A stretch of DNA of 64,000 nt from Patiria miniata (GCF_015706575.1 NW_024037064.1:11695606-11759605); one strand, 5' to 3'. Numbered from the stretch's first letter, positions 32,972-45,819 are shown. The notes: a model not told the origin generated them from the sequence alone. Numbers and translations are program-made.

Positions 32972-33965
32972 GAAAAGAATATGATTCAACAGGACGGTGC
33001 GAACCGCGTAGCACAGAATTCTGTAACCGGTTCACTATAGCTCGCCAGTCCGCATTCATGAACTCTCTTTGCGGAATCAGAGAACCACTCCGCGCAAGAT
33101 TTACGGCAATGTTGGTGTGCAGCTCTTCTAGTTCACCGGCCGTGAGGCCGGGCCGAACAACAAACTCGTCCAGGCATGTGTCAGATGAATTTGTACGAAA
33201 TGGTTTGAGAGCTTCACCGACCTTGATTAAATCCCCCCTCATATCAATTGGAATGCTTGATGTGTCGAGTTTTATTAACCCTTCACACAAGCGATTACAT
33301 TTGTGATCTAGGAAAAACCTCATCACGCCGCTCATCCCAAGATCGGTTGGGCCGTAGTAGCCGCACTTCTTCCCATGTTTCTCCGTGCTGTGCACTGTTG
33401 GATTGGTGAAGGTGTAGCTTTGCTGTGTGCGAACTCCTTGTAAGTCGGTCACAAGAATCTCGCCCTGTGATTCATGGTACGTGAAGTGGGAGAAGGCTTC
33501 TGGAACAAGGGTATCCTCGTAGGGGTTCACAAAAGAAGAATTGCTTAAGAAGTGGACGTACCGTCCCTGAAGGAAACGCTCAATTGCTACTGACGATCTC
33601 TTTGGGACCATCACATCGACAAACGTCTTGACTTTGGAGATGATGGGAACAAGAAACTCAATCCTTTCAAATCCTTTACCGTTGAAGTGGAAGTTGAACA
33701 GCTCAGCCATTTCTTGTGCTTTCAAGGAGGCGCGATTGTCTGCTTTCCAAGCGTCTTCTTTCAATCTGGCACAGTACTCCTCTTTATAGAGTTTCACAAT
33801 GCATCGCTCACCGCGTTCGCCCCACCGGCTATTGGCGTGCTTTATTCTTCCTTGGAAGGCGTATCTGGAAGCACCTTTGGCAAACCAGTCGTCTTCAAAT
33901 GTTGCATACTTTTCTACACCGTTCACGGTAAAGTGCTCAGATGTGTGGCTTTGAGAATTCCCCAT
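32967..33965 (-). CDS. alpha-kinase family protein K2, shortened loop
   Basis: This is a 332-residue intact alpha-kinase paralog starting MGNSQS. The ATP lysine (CIVKLYK, K58), AIERF glutamate, AFSHFTYHES, VTDLQGV and HKCNRLC zinc ligands are all present. Compared with K1, K3 and K4 it lacks 25 residues between KTF (115) and DVMV. The missing part, which contains YKQ...DPVPK.IRG in the others, lies between the ATP-lysine region and the conserved glutamate. The reading frame is kept. From DVMV to about the middle of the C-terminal part it is almost identical to K1, while both ends diverge. Promoter and leader intron are as for K1. Activity could be altered by the loop deletion, but no catalytic residue is lost. 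Confidence 0.93.
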   Translation of the reverse strand: MGNSQSHTSEHFTVNGVEKYATFEDDWFAKGASRYAFQGRIKHANSRWGERGERCIVKLYKEEYCARLKEDAWKADNRASLKAQEMAELFNFHFNGKGFERIEFLVPIISKVKTFVDVMVPKRSSVAIERFLQGRYVHFLSNSSFVNPYEDTLVPEAFSHFTYHESQGEILVTDLQGVRTQQSYTFTNPTVHSTEKHGKKCGYYGPTDLGMSGVMRFFLDHKCNRLCEGLIKLDTSSIPIDMRGDLIKVGEALKPFRTNSSDTCLDEFVVRPGLTAGELEELHTNIAVNLARSGSLIPQREFMNADWRAIVNRLQNSVLRGSHRPVESYSFQ

Positions 33966-34328
33966 TTTGCAAAAGACTCACTCACCTGAAACCAAAACAG
34001 GCAAGCCTAAGTGAAGCTAATCCCATCAATTTTATTGTGTTCATTCAAAATTGATACAGTCTTTTTATACATCCTGTGTATACACCATGGAGCAGCGGGA
34101 GCTCATGATCACTGCGCAGGGTATGCACAACAGCTTCGCGCGGATCTCTTCACCAGCCAACAATCAGGCCAATTCACAAATGACAGTAGTCAGTCAGTAA
34201 CAGTTATCAGTAACCATGTCTGCATATAGGCCTAATGACCAAAATTGTGCAAACTGTGTATGACTCAAATACGCAATTAAATAGTTCCCCTTAGAAGAGG
34301 CCTTGCTAATAAGATAATTTTTACTTAC
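33966..34328 (-). other. K2 leader exon start and 5' UTR intron
   Basis: Acceptor GGTTTCAG ends about 20 bp upstream of the ATG and donor GTAAGT is at 34328-34323. The arrangement matches K1. Confidence 0.5.
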
Positions 34329-34464
34329 GAAACGTACATGCGTATTACTTTGTACCTCCTAAGATCTCTCCGCGCCAACTTTCCAAACCAAACTCAGACA
34401 CTTGCACCCTGCAACTAGTCGTGTACTATTCCACCGTCAGCTTGCCTGTGGATCTGTAATGCGG

Positions 34465-34575
34465 CAGGCGGGCGTTATAGGCTTCTAAAAATATAGAGCC
34501 GACATCATGATCCTACGGGGATTCCCAAGCCAGTGTCCCGACATAGAGGTTGTTTTATCACCTACGTCATGCTAT
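34465..34575 (-). promoter_or_regulatory. K2 promoter with kappa-B-like site
   Basis: GGGGATTCCC is at 34517-34526, identical to K1. A CTATAAC-type element lies downstream and a TACGTCAT half-CRE near 34562. Confidence 0.5.
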
Positions 34576-34638
34576 AGGCATAGCAGGTTGACAGTGTAAA
34601 CAATAGAGAGCGGGCCATTCCGGGGATCTTGTCGTGGT

Positions 34639-35418
34639 AGTGTCAAGTGCGCGGATCTGTTGTGCACACATGTACTCAGTGCGCATTCTACACCTTTTTT
34701 CCCGGAAAAAAATCCGAATTTCAGCTAGAAGCACACACGATGCAACAAACGTGTTTCAAACTTCCTGTCTGCTTTTTTGTGTGTCCTATATGAACCTAGA
34801 GACCCCAAAATGGACCGAATTTGCCTGAAGAAGTGGCGCATTTTGCGCACTTATTTTGTTTTTCATGCATGGGGAGAATTTACAAGATTCATATACATGT
34901 AGGCCTAAGACATTATTGTGGTAAGATTGTGGTTCACTTGGCGAATAGTTTTTGTGTAATCAGCTATCCAGTGTATGATTAATATATAATTACCTATATA
35001 ATCAAAAACAAGTGTACAAAGCCCAATACCAACGGTGTTCGCTCATCAATCCATGTGCACTATATCATGCACCATGCGCCCTCTTGTTGGCACTGGGCGC
35101 AAATGCGTTTGTCTTGGTGTTCTACCACGGTTCAAGGGCTGAGTACAGAGCGTTGATTATTAACACTGGTTTGCTTTGGGGCTCAAACGGTCTTATGTAG
35201 TGTGGGAACTCTAATGTTTAGATTGAAATTCATGGAGGAAAATCAATTGAGTGGAAACTCAATCTATATTCGATGGAACTCTAAATCATCTGGTCACTAG
35301 TTCCAGTCGTTGTAAGTCAATCATTACCCGAATATAGTGAATGTTCACTTTTGGAGAAAAAAAAGAAAGAGAAGGGAAAAAAGTTGTTTCATTATGAAAA
35401 ATAAAAGATTATTGCTGC
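34639..35418. repeat. kinase 5'-flank block
   Basis: Near-identical to 1-775. No conserved reading frame. Confidence 0.8.
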
Positions 35419-35467
35419 TTAACCCTAAAGGGGCCGGGTTATTTTGACCATCTCTCAGCCGGGGGGA

Positions 35468-36045
35468 TGACTTGGGCTTGGTCCCAGTGGATGCGATGAT
35501 CGTGCTCGTGTGAGTGTCTGATGATAGCTGACTTGTCGATTTCTTCTTTCCTGCCGTGTGTTTGATGTTCCTTGATTCTGGGCTTGAGGTCCCGTCCTGT
35601 TTCTAGGCTTCGTCGGTGGGGACGTTGGTGAACAAGGAGACGTAATCGAAGCTGACAAGGATGTCCGTTGGCTTGCGTTTGATGGAATTGATAGTTTCAA
35701 CGAACTGGTTGGAGTTGGTGATGTGGCGTCTTGTGTGGCCGACTAGGGGGTGCAGAATCTCGGTGAGATGTTTGGCTGTGTTGTAGGTGGGGGAACCCCG
35801 GGATGCAACGATTGGGCAGAGCGGAATGTCGGGCTTGTGGACCTTGGTTTAGCCGAAGAAACGAGGGCAGAATGAGCTGGATGGTCGGAGTTTTCTATAC
35901 AGTGATGTGAAGATAGTGTGGCTTCGTTCAAGGGCTAGAAGTTTGTTGATGATCTTCTCCTCCAAGGCTGGGATGGGGTTGCGGGGAAGACGGCGGTAGG
36001 TGTCTGAAGATCTGAGTGAAGTCTTTCGGGCTGGTCATCTTCAGA
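35468..36045 (-). pseudogene. Penelope-like reverse transcriptase fragment, second copy
   Basis: Same fragment as 828-1392, with the KIHKP motif altered at one codon and the same internal stop. It is dead. Confidence 0.75.
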
Positions 36046-36841
36046 CACCTACCGCGATCAGTTTCAGTCGTGTTAACTTAGCCAGGACCTAGTTTCTTGA
36101 TTCTGTGCCCTGCCGTCATCGCAAAATCTCCACTTACTCACTGTTACTGTTACTGTTGGTGTTTATAGTGTTAGCAGATTTCACGGAATGGCGACGCGTT
36201 TTGCATTATGTGCACGCTGAGCTCCGGAAACACAATTATCTTTGTTGGCTCCTAAATATGCCGTAACTTTAATGTAACTTTAATTTACACGGATCGTTTA
36301 GGGATTTTTAATTCAACACGTGCACTTAAAGTGCAGGCATTCATTGTAGCATGTTGTGGGTTAGGTTACAATAGTAACAATTTTTTCTAATGCAATACTT
36401 TTAAATAACAACAGGTTTGAAAAGCATTGACGAAATCGCATGAACTCATATTTCTCTGGCAACGATCAAATGTTTGTGTTGGGTGTTTTTATCTTTCTCT
36501 TTCCAAAGTTACAAATCGTCGGCTGCCTGGCGTAAGGGTGAAAAATGGGTCAAAAGATAGAATTCAGATTTTTCGGATAATCGATAGAGCTTGGAAATAT
36601 CTTTCATTTGATATACATATTGTCTCGAGGGGCTACGTCATTCTGTCGTAATTAATAGTAAACAAAAGACGGAAGGAGGATTTTCATTATTAGTCCCCCG
36701 CAAAAGGACTTCAACGTGTAATACTAATGTAACAAAAAATGTTCAAAGCGCTAACGTCCCACTCAAGTGGGTACGCAAAGCCAATTTTGTTCCCGGCAAA
36801 AGGACGTAAGGATTTATCAAGCCACTTAAGTGTACGTTTAA

Positions 36842-37303
36842 CCCTAAAGGGGCCGGGGGACGGAATCCGCCCCCCCCCCCCCCCTCAACATTTTCCGTGA
36901 TAGCCTCTAAAAAATGTTTTTCGCGACCCGAGCTGTTATGACTTTTTAGTCTCGAGCTTTGCGCAAACTTATACCAAAAACATAAAAATCGGACCACGGG
37001 TTGCCGCGTAGCGAAAATTTTTCCGCCGCTACGCGCCGTGAAAAATGAATTTTCGCATATACTTGTGTACACAGAGCAGAATTGCCATTCGTAAATATGA
37101 ATAATTAATTAGCCATAATTCCAAAACCCTTTGACCTATAGTCATGAAATTTCTTGGGTATGTTTAAGAAGAGTTGCTCTATGCATGTGATGAGTTTCAA
37201 CATTTTTCGTCACTCGATGGCCGAAATCTTGGGGGGGGGGGCGGAATCCGCCCCCCCCCCCCCCCGGCTGAGAGATGGTCAAAATAACCCGGCCCCTTTA
37301 GGG
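36842..37303. mobile_element. TTAA-flanked MITE, piggyBac-like
   Basis: Paralog of 2199-2651. TTAA on both sides (36838-36841 and 37304-37307). The internal G/C runs have different lengths. Confidence 0.75.
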
Positions 37304-37307
37304 TTAA

Positions 37308-40300
37308 GGCTTGGGAAGTTTCCGGTAAAAGTTCGTTAGTATAACAATTGAAATAACTGCACAATTAAGTAATATTTTGACATAAACTGAACAATATTAT
37401 TTTACCTATTAGGGAATGTCACCAGTCAAAATTTCAACCTTATGTGATATTTAATCAAGAAATGGCAGCACAAAACATTGAATTCGATTATCTCCAAAAT
37501 TGCTTTTTGCGTGCCTGGCCTGCTAACTTCTTTTTCCTTGTCACGCGACAAAATTTAATACAAATGTAAACTTGTGTCCGTAAACAAAACATCAGGTGAC
37601 TGCAACATTACTGGTTGATAAAACCACCACATGTATATCGGACGTCAGAGTTTGAAAGGTGAAAAAACTTGATTAGTTTTTGTTAAAGGTAAAACACAGT
37701 TTGCGGTTATTCGATAAGCTGTATGTAATTGAAACGATTTTGGGTACGTTGCTTATCATGCCAAAGTTCACTATTACTTACAGATGCCTAAAAAACTTGT
37801 GTACATAATTGTGGACAGCAAATATTGAGAGTTTAATTAGGCCTTTCTTAAACTAAAAATAGGTTGTAGGGGAAATACAGTTTTTTTTGGGTTATAAAAT
37901 AAGGTGTACGTAAAAACAACCTTGTTTGTTTATTAGTCCATTAGGGAATAGTTTGTGGCTTACATGAGCTCACATGAGGTGCGGAATGAACTTTCCATCG
38001 TAAATACCAAAATAAACTGAGCGGAAAACAATCGGTCGTAAAGTTTGTCCACTGTTAACCCAACTTTGGCCTTTTTTCCCTGCAATGAATGAGGTCGGGC
38101 TCTTTTTTTATCGTAGAGAAACGGTTTTGGCCATACAAAGAATAATCTCTATATTTTTGTTCATGGTAAGCAGATTTCACGGGATGGAGAAGAATGTTGT
38201 GAATGCGCATGCTTACCTCCGGAAACACTTTTACTGACGCTGTCAGCACAGAATGATGACAGTAAGCGGGGTATTTTGCGGGAAATAGCGCCGTGAAATT
38301 GGGTCCTAGTCGAGCAGCACATTGCCACGTGACCTAGGCCGCCATGATTTTGTATATATTGAATCGTTTTCAACGAACGCGGCATCCAGGCTTGGCCGCC
38401 ACAGCGATAAACGAATCAAACTCGTAATTTATTTGAATATTCATTCTTTGCTGAAACCCGAATTATTATACTTTGATGCAAATTTCATTTACACCGGCCG
38501 CTTAATGGGTTTCATATTCAACACATAAGAACTTAAAGTCTATAGTATTTCATTACATTTTTTTTACAGTTATAAGTTTGCTTAATACAGAAAACCTTTT
38601 TGATACTCATCCTTTATAGTCGTAAACTTCCCTCCAAATAACGTATGTATTGTAATGTCTTTGTTATTAACTGAGCGCGACCATAGTGGATCAGAATACA
38701 TACGGTATATTTTTGTTTCACATGTAATTGCTGGATGCCATTTTGTTAACAATAATTATGGAAAATACCTGCGCATTTTGAGTTGGCTAAATACGGTTAA
38801 AAAAAATTGGCTGGCTAAATACAACTAGCCAATAGTAAGCCAGAAGAGAAAGGTGAACTCTTATATTGGCCTGACGTCACATCCGTGAGTAAACATTTTG
38901 AGGGCATTATGGAAATTTGTCACATGTGGATTACAGTGCGATACACGCAATTTAATATTAACTGCTTGCCTCTATTGTAAGCATCATAATATTAATTCAA
39001 TATACAAAATGTACATTATTTTAGCATAGTTCGTGTTAAACTTGTTGATATTTTTTTCATAAAATCAACTCAGTCATCTTTATCAGTAAATCAGCATATA
39101 ATTTCTGAAGTTATGTTTTGAATACTTATTTCAACTTTTCTTGATGATTATTTTACATGATATTACAAATAACTTACGAATCTCGTATTTACGAAAAAGC
39201 AACATCTTCCGATCTGTTAAAAATGCAAACTGGTTGATTTTTTTTGTAAGATTCAATTTTCATTTTAAATGTTTACAAAATACACTGGATTGCGTAAACT
39301 ACGATTACATATATGCAGTTTAAAATTGTTAGTACATCTTTACATATAGACTATGCGACAAAATTTCAGATAAAACCGTGTATGCAAATGATTGCCAACA
39401 ATTCCAGAGTCCTCCACAGCATCAAAAAATAATTTAAATTGGTGAATAATTGCGAATCTTACAAAATATTGTTGTAGACATTGGTTAATAGTCCTCACTG
39501 ATGGTTAAACTTCACTGGATAAATGGACCCAAATATAGCAATAAATGCAAGACCAGAACTTATCTAATAAGGGACTCTGAGACACTAAACACGGATCAGC
39601 GGATAATAGAGGCGCTAGTTTTAAAAAGAAAATCAGGAAATTGTACTCCATTTTACAATGAATATGTATTTGTACGTAGATTTTAATGCGTTTCAATAGA
39701 TTTAAACTTGCTGTTAACGGCAATATATATTGGCAGATTTGATATTTACGAATGCTAATTAAAGATGATTACCAAAATGTCGCTAAAGTTAAATATATTA
39801 CCAAACTAAAGTGACTCCTTCAGCAGTTAGGTTTGCCGGTTCCTTTACATTTCTCTGAACAGACATTGTCAACGCATGTAAAGCAAATTGCATAGTTTGA
39901 CATGTGTGTGTTCAAATACCAAAAAAAAATACAGGGAATACATGCAATGGTCCCCAACAGTGGCAGTTTCTTTTTTTTCATTTTGGTCATCCCACATCCC
40001 CTCCCCCCCCCCCCACACTCGCCGAGATAGATTTACGCCACTGTACAGATTTAATTGCACTATCCTTCCAACAGTTGCAGTAAAAAAAAAGTGAATTTCA
40101 AAAAATTAGTTTTAATTAAACGCACTTTAGAGTAAAGACTAACGAACTTACTTACTACTACAATAACAAAGTATATGTAAACCAGTATGGAAAATCCGCG
40201 ACACTGAAGATTACAGAGGATTGGAATATTATGATGGCATTTAGCAGCCATGCAGACATACACAAAATGTACATATTTACGAGGAGAGACAAACATTTAC

Positions 40301-43290
40301 GGATGCACGCACTCACAGAGTTCCAAATAGTGGCTATGGATTGATCTTCCGATCTCTTTTTCAAACAAAATTCCGGGGTTTTTTTTGAACGCCTCTTTCG
40401 TAAGCATAAAATTAACATTCATTTCATTTCACAAAATGTACATTGTATTCATATTTCATATTATCGGAAGAAGTTGAATTGATATTGGAGATTTTCATTT
40501 TTGATGTGTAAAAAACCTCAAAATTCACTCCATTTTAAACTTTGAATACATCTTTCTGTACAGTTTTGCAATGCATTTCAAAAGATCTGCAAATTCGTTA
40601 TAGCAGCAATTTAGGATAAAATATAATTTTATAAAACACACCACATTCCTATATTTCATTACAGAACTTGCACCAAAAAGTCGTTGAAGATAAAGTTACA
40701 GGTCACAATAGAAATAAAATAACTGCTATTAAACCTAGGATTTTCGGTATTATCTGTGCATCATTCTCAGAACAGACATCGCCAACACATGTAAAACAAA
40801 TTGTGTTGATATGTGAATTCAAATAAACAATAAAAAGCAATTGGTTGTATAACAAAAGCATGGCTAGTCAATATTTCGGAAAAACGATTTTGATATCTAC
40901 AACGTTGAAGATTGCCACAAGTTGGTAGCATGCCAGGCGTCTCAAATTTTAAAGTTACTCTTACGGTTAATTACCCCCCCCCCCCCAACAACAACATTTA
41001 CTGGCCCAAAATATGGCACCATTGACATTTACACAAGATGTAGGCTTAAAATTGCCTTCGAGCGCGTGGGGTGGGGGTCCCTGTGCACTTTGACTTCAAA
41101 TCTTACAAAAAAATAACTTATCAAAGAGCTGATGACATTAAAGGGTCAAAGGTAGCCCAGTAACGGCAGACCCAAAAAAACTAGCCAATAGGAAGCCAGA
41201 AGAAATAAAGGTTAACGCTGATAGTTGCCTGACGTCACATCCGCGGGTCACTATATCGAGCATTATGAAAAAACCCAGGTATATTTCCCACATGTGGACA
41301 ACTGTGCTATACAAATTTGCTATATTACAAGACCTCCTAGAAAAAGTCAGCTCTGTTGCTATACTCTGTTGTTAAAATTGACGAGACACATTGACGAGAC
41401 ACACCTTTACACAAATGTTGTGTACTTTTCTTTCATTGCCTAAAATGTAAAGTCACCGATTAGGCATTTTCAGTCCAGTATAGATAACTTTTAAGTAGTA
41501 ACACCAACGAGGAAGATACTGCATAGTATATAGAATTTTGTAATATTATGACACTTTTTTAGACACGGTCAGACACACAAGAAATTTAACTTTCACTATT
41601 TGCCTCTTTGTAAGCATTATAAGATGAATTTAATACAAACATGTACATTATTTTGCTATAATTCGGGATGAAATTGTTGGTATGTTGGGTTTTTAAATAA
41701 AACAGCTCAGTCATCTTTTATCAGTCGATTTAAATCTGCATATAATGCATGCAGTAGTGTTTTGAGTACTGATTTCAACTGTTCTTTTGTTGATTTTTTT
41801 ACATGAATTTACAAATACTCTACAATGTACGAAAAGACACACGGATCCAAGCACTTACAGAATTATGGGCTGCCAACCATTCTCCCGATCTGTTAAAGAA
41901 TCCAAACTGGTCAGCTGTTTTTATGAGGTTGATTTCATGCCATGGGCGTCGCGAGGGGGGGGGGGGGGGGGGGGGGGGGGACTCCCCCCCCCCCCTGGAA
42001 AAGCAACCCAAAAAAAGGAAGGAAAAAAAAAAAAAAAGAGGCGCGAAGACAAAGTGGTGTAAATTTAATGAGTTGGGGTGGCAAAATGTCCCTGTCCCCC
42101 TCTAAAACTGATAAATCGAGAATGTGTTGAGAAATACAAACATTTTTTGGCAAAAAAATTGTTACCCCCTCTAGAAAAAAATCCTGGCGACGCCCATGTT
42201 TCATGAGGTGCATAAACTAAGATTACATACATGAAGCTTAAAACTGTTAATTACAACCTTACATTTTTCTTGACCAGGACAAAGTTTCAATCTGCAAGTT
42301 CAAACGTTTTTGATCGGATAAAACAATGTATTAAAGAAATGACAATGACACTTCCGGATTGTTGGCATGTACAATGGTTGCTAACAATTCCAGGGGCTGC
42401 CGCACTTTGTTGTCAGCGTTATCGTCAAAGAAATATCAGTTGGTAAATAATCGTGGTCATTACGAAATAATTCTCGTAGAAAATTGGTTGATAGTCCACA
42501 CTGATAATTAAATTTCAGTGATTCACACTGTGCCCGGATACGGACCCAAATATAGCAACCAATGCAAGACGAGAATTTATCTCAACACGGACTCTGCCAC
42601 AGTAAACATGGATCTGCGAATAATAGAAACGTTAAACACGAGATCTGCGGATAAAAAACTTTACTTGTGATAAGAAAAATCAAGAAATTTTACTCCATTT
42701 TATGTAAATAATGAATACGCCTTTGTACATAGGTTTTGGTGCGTTACAATAGATTTAAACTTGCTTTAAATGGCAAATTAATGGCATTTTTAATTTTTAT
42801 GAAAGTTAATTTAAAGGTGCTAACCAAGAAGTCGCTAAAGTTATTATTGTCGGACAAAAGTGACTCCTTCACAGCAGTTAGGTTTGCCGGTTCCTTCGCA
42901 TTTCTCAGAACAGACATTGTCAACACATGTAAAACAAGTCGCATAGTTTAACATGTGTGTGTTCAAATACAAAATATAAACGGAATACATGCAATTAGTC
43001 CCCAACTATGGCAGGTCGGTGACTTTGTTATACTATTTGATATTCTGCCTACTGCCTCGAAAGCAAGTCTTATTAGGACCAAAACATCAGGCCTGCTAAT
43101 TTTGTTGATATGAATTCTAGGTTAATCCAGTCAGTACACTATTTACAGAAGTTCATTTTCATGAGTATAATATTAAACAATGTTTCCTATACTGGAAACA
43201 TACCTGAATAGTCGAATTTCCCTAAAGTTTTCTTATGGTGAATTGTATAAATGCACTACATGTTAATACAGGACAAAATATAATATGGCA
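37308..43290. repeat. blocks e, f, g, h of the K3 unit
   Basis: Collinear with 2656-8630 with few indels. CCAAT/CRE modules are at 38820-38910 and 41185-41285. The cysteine-rich frames are at 39830-39905, 40750-40815 and 42860-42950; the last has the longest uninterrupted frame. No recognisable gene. Confidence 0.75.
41941..42198. mobile_element. hAT-like MITE, CATGGGCGTCGC family
   Basis: Paralog of 7296-7545 with the same TTTCATGC/TTTCATGA flanks. A G run of about 25 is near the left end. Confidence 0.8.
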
Positions 43291-44496
43291 CCATTGACTT
43301 TGCGATTGCGCTTTGTTACCATTGCCAGAGCCCCAGTGCATGGGAGGGCTGTACAAAACCGCACACAAGTGTGTTTTTGCCTGCAATCTGGGACCCCCTA
43401 TAGTCCCTCTTTAGTTTGTACTTTTTAGGAAGACCTCCCATATGGTTTGCTCAAATCGCCAAATCGGGGACCTTCGGGAATTGGGGACCCTATTGTCCTC
43501 TTCTGTCCAACGTCGCCTACTGAATGCAGAAGCAAACTCGCACTGGCATACAGTTATATACGTATAAGATTGTTTTCCTGCATCTGCACAAATCGGCAAC
43601 GTCCTCGCATGAGCGAAAAGACAACATCAGCAAATACATCTCACACTTGGGGCGACACTGAACCAGACAATAACAAAGCTGGTCAGGCAAGATTCAATTA
43701 CAAATCTATTAAAAAAGATAATCAAAATATGTCTGCTCACACCAAAGGGCCAAAATACAAACGTTCTTCTTTTTCTAATTTCCAGATACTTGATCTGACC
43801 ATATTTGATTTGACCATTCATTATATCAATGTACCGAGAAATTTACAATTTCCACATTTCTTCCGTTAATGACAATTGGTTCAATTTGACCCTTATTTCT
43901 ACGGAAGTCAATTATCATTTCCTTAGTTTTGATAACATTTTTAGCTATCCATGCCGTGCTAATCAACAATAGGTCGACCCCTTATATTTGGGCTCCAGTA
44001 AAAAGTTGTAAACAAAAATGGCATAACAACTTAGATACAAGTTATATTTCATCTTGTAGATAATCTCACACAAACTGATATGAAACTACAGGGTGAGTAA
44101 AACAAAAAAAAACGGAACCCAAGATGTCGGGACCATTGTTTCAGTGAAGTTTGGCATGTAGCACTTGCAAATCTAGGATATGAAAGCCCAATTCATAAGC
44201 TTTCTTTTAGAACAAGAATCATTCAAATCACGCATGTACTTTTTTTCAGTTACGGAGTTTTAAACGCAACCATCGTTTTAAGATTCGGTCCACGGATCAC
44301 AAAAAGTTCAGTGTTCTTTTAGCAAAACGAAAACAAATCATATAAAAAAAAAGATTATGAATTGGGCTTAACATCACGAAACTGTTGGATTTACGGGCAA
44401 TCCATGTTAAAATAACGGTCCCTGTGATTTTAAGATACACGTAACTTAGCGTAATGTTATGGGTTTTTTGTTAGCAACCCGTTTCACAATGAATCT
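43291..44496. repeat. block i (second type) and K3 3' flank
   Basis: 43291-44060 matches 18790-19480. 44060-44420 has no copy elsewhere; it includes an inverted pair AAGCCCAATTCATAA (about 44187) / TTATGAATTGGGCTT (about 44356). No gene is recognised. Confidence 0.55.
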
Positions 44497-44715
44497 CAGC
44501 GGCGTATCGAGCTTTTAATGTCGTGTGGGGGCGGGTAAAACCGTCACCGGCTTTTTCAGCATTCGGTAACTTAAATGTCAGAATGGGGGGGGGGGGGGGG
44601 GACAAAATCAAAAGACGTAGTGTAATGGGTTCTTTGGGGCCTTGATTTTCCATATTAGTCGTTCAAATAGCCCAATCTGCATCCTCTGCTCCCCGTCCCG
44701 CTTGATACGACGAGG
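44497..44715. mobile_element. MITE in the K3 3' flank
   Basis: Counterpart of 10137-10437. CAGCGGCGTATCGAGC at the left and CTTGATACGACG at the right. Confidence 0.5.
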
Positions 44716-44766
44716 GTGAATTTAAAGTACAAAAGGACACATTTTTCACAGTGCATGCAAATCGTA

Positions 44767-44772
44767 TTTATT
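44767..44772 (-). terminator. K3 polyadenylation signal AATAAA
   Basis: Lies 16 bp beyond the K3 stop codon, not overlapping it as in the other copies, because the K3 C-terminal end has shifted. Confidence 0.55.
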
Positions 44773-44787
44773 GAAATTAATATGCTT

Positions 44788-45819
44788 CTATACGTGTACG
44801 AATTTACTGACCGGCTCCCTGTAGCTGGCAAGTTCAAGTTGTGAACTATCTTCCGTTTGCGGAATCGTAGAACGAGTCCGCGTGAGCACTTGGGCAATGT
44901 CGGTGTGCAGCTTTTCCAATTCGTCGGCCGTAAGGCCGGACGTCTCCACAAACTCGTATTTGAAAGCTGTACGACTGCTTACTTTGATAGCCTCAATGGC
45001 CTTGTCTAAATCCCCGCTCAAATCACTTGGAATGTCCAGCGTATTCGGTTTTAGTAACCCTTCACACAAGCGATTGCATTTGTGTTCTTGGAAGAACCTC
45101 ATCACGCCGTACAACCCTAGATCGGTAAGGCCGTAGTAGCCAAACATCTTCCCATGTTTCTCCATGTTGTGGATGGCTGGATTGGTGAAGATGTAGCTTT
45201 TCCCGCTGCAAACTCCTTGTAAGTCTGTCACAAGAGTCTCGCCCTCTGATTCATGGTACGTGAAATGGGAGAAGGCTTCTGGAACAAGGGTATCCTCGTT
45301 GGGGTTTACGTAAGCAGAATTGCTTAAGAAGTGGACGTACCGTCCCTGAAGGAAACGCTCAATTGCTACTGTGGCACCCTCTAGGACCATCACATCGGCT
45401 CTCGCTGCATCTCCATCATGGGCTCCGCGAATCGGTTTGGGAACAGGGTCTTCTCCTCGCTGCTTGTAGGTAGCAACCGTCTTGACTTTGGAGATGATGG
45501 GAGTAAAAAAATCAATCCTGTCAAAGTCTTTACCGCTGCAATTGACGTTGAACGCCACAGCCATTTCTTGTGCTTTCAAGGAGGCGCGAACGTCCCCTTT
45601 CCAAGCGTCTTCTTTCAATCTGGCACAGTAATCCTCTTTATAGAGTTTCACAACGCATCGCTCACTGCCTTGGAACCACCAGCTATTGACGTGCTTTATT
45701 TTTCCTCGGTAGGCGTATCTGGAAGCACCTTCTGCAAACGGGTTTTCATCAAATATCACATACTTTTTTTCAGCGTTCTCGGTAAAATGCTTAGAGGTGT
45801 GGCTTTGAGAATTCCTCAT
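44788..45819 (-). CDS. alpha-kinase family protein K3, lacks Gly2
   Basis: This is a 343-residue intact paralog. Motifs align without gaps to K1 through residue 252: K58 (CVVKLYK), E154 (AIERF), H185 (AFSHFTYHES), D199 (VTDLQGV), H246/C248/C252 (HKCNRLC). The start reads MRNSQSHTSK: codon 2 is AGG where K1 and K2 have GGG, so N-myristoylation would be lost and the protein may be cytosolic. The last residues (SKFVHV) differ from the SYSFQ end of K1/K2. In residues about 132-158 it is almost identical to K4, while elsewhere it resembles K1. It has the clearest TATA box of the four promoters. Confidence 0.94.
   Translation of the reverse strand: MRNSQSHTSKHFTENAEKKYVIFDENPFAEGASRYAYRGKIKHVNSWWFQGSERCVVKLYKEDYCARLKEDAWKGDVRASLKAQEMAVAFNVNCSGKDFDRIDFFTPIISKVKTVATYKQRGEDPVPKPIRGAHDGDAARADVMVLEGATVAIERFLQGRYVHFLSNSAYVNPNEDTLVPEAFSHFTYHESEGETLVTDLQGVCSGKSYIFTNPAIHNMEKHGKMFGYYGLTDLGLYGVMRFFQEHKCNRLCEGLLKPNTLDIPSDLSGDLDKAIEAIKVSSRTAFKYEFVETSGLTADELEKLHTDIAQVLTRTRSTIPQTEDSSQLELASYREPVSKFVHV

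Larger units (their letters stand above)
35423..37303. mobile_element. composite TTAA element bounded by two identical MITE ends
   Basis: TTAA at 35419-35422 and 37304-37307 bound a 1.88-kb segment. Its outer ends (CCCTAAAGGGGCCGGGTTAT... and its mirror image) are the same MITE end in opposite orientation. Inside are a Penelope-like fragment, block c and one whole MITE. It may have moved as one unit, or be a chance cluster. The first-unit equivalent is 780-2651. Part of block c also exists at 16340-16680 without these ends, which argues for nesting rather than capture. Confidence 0.45.
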
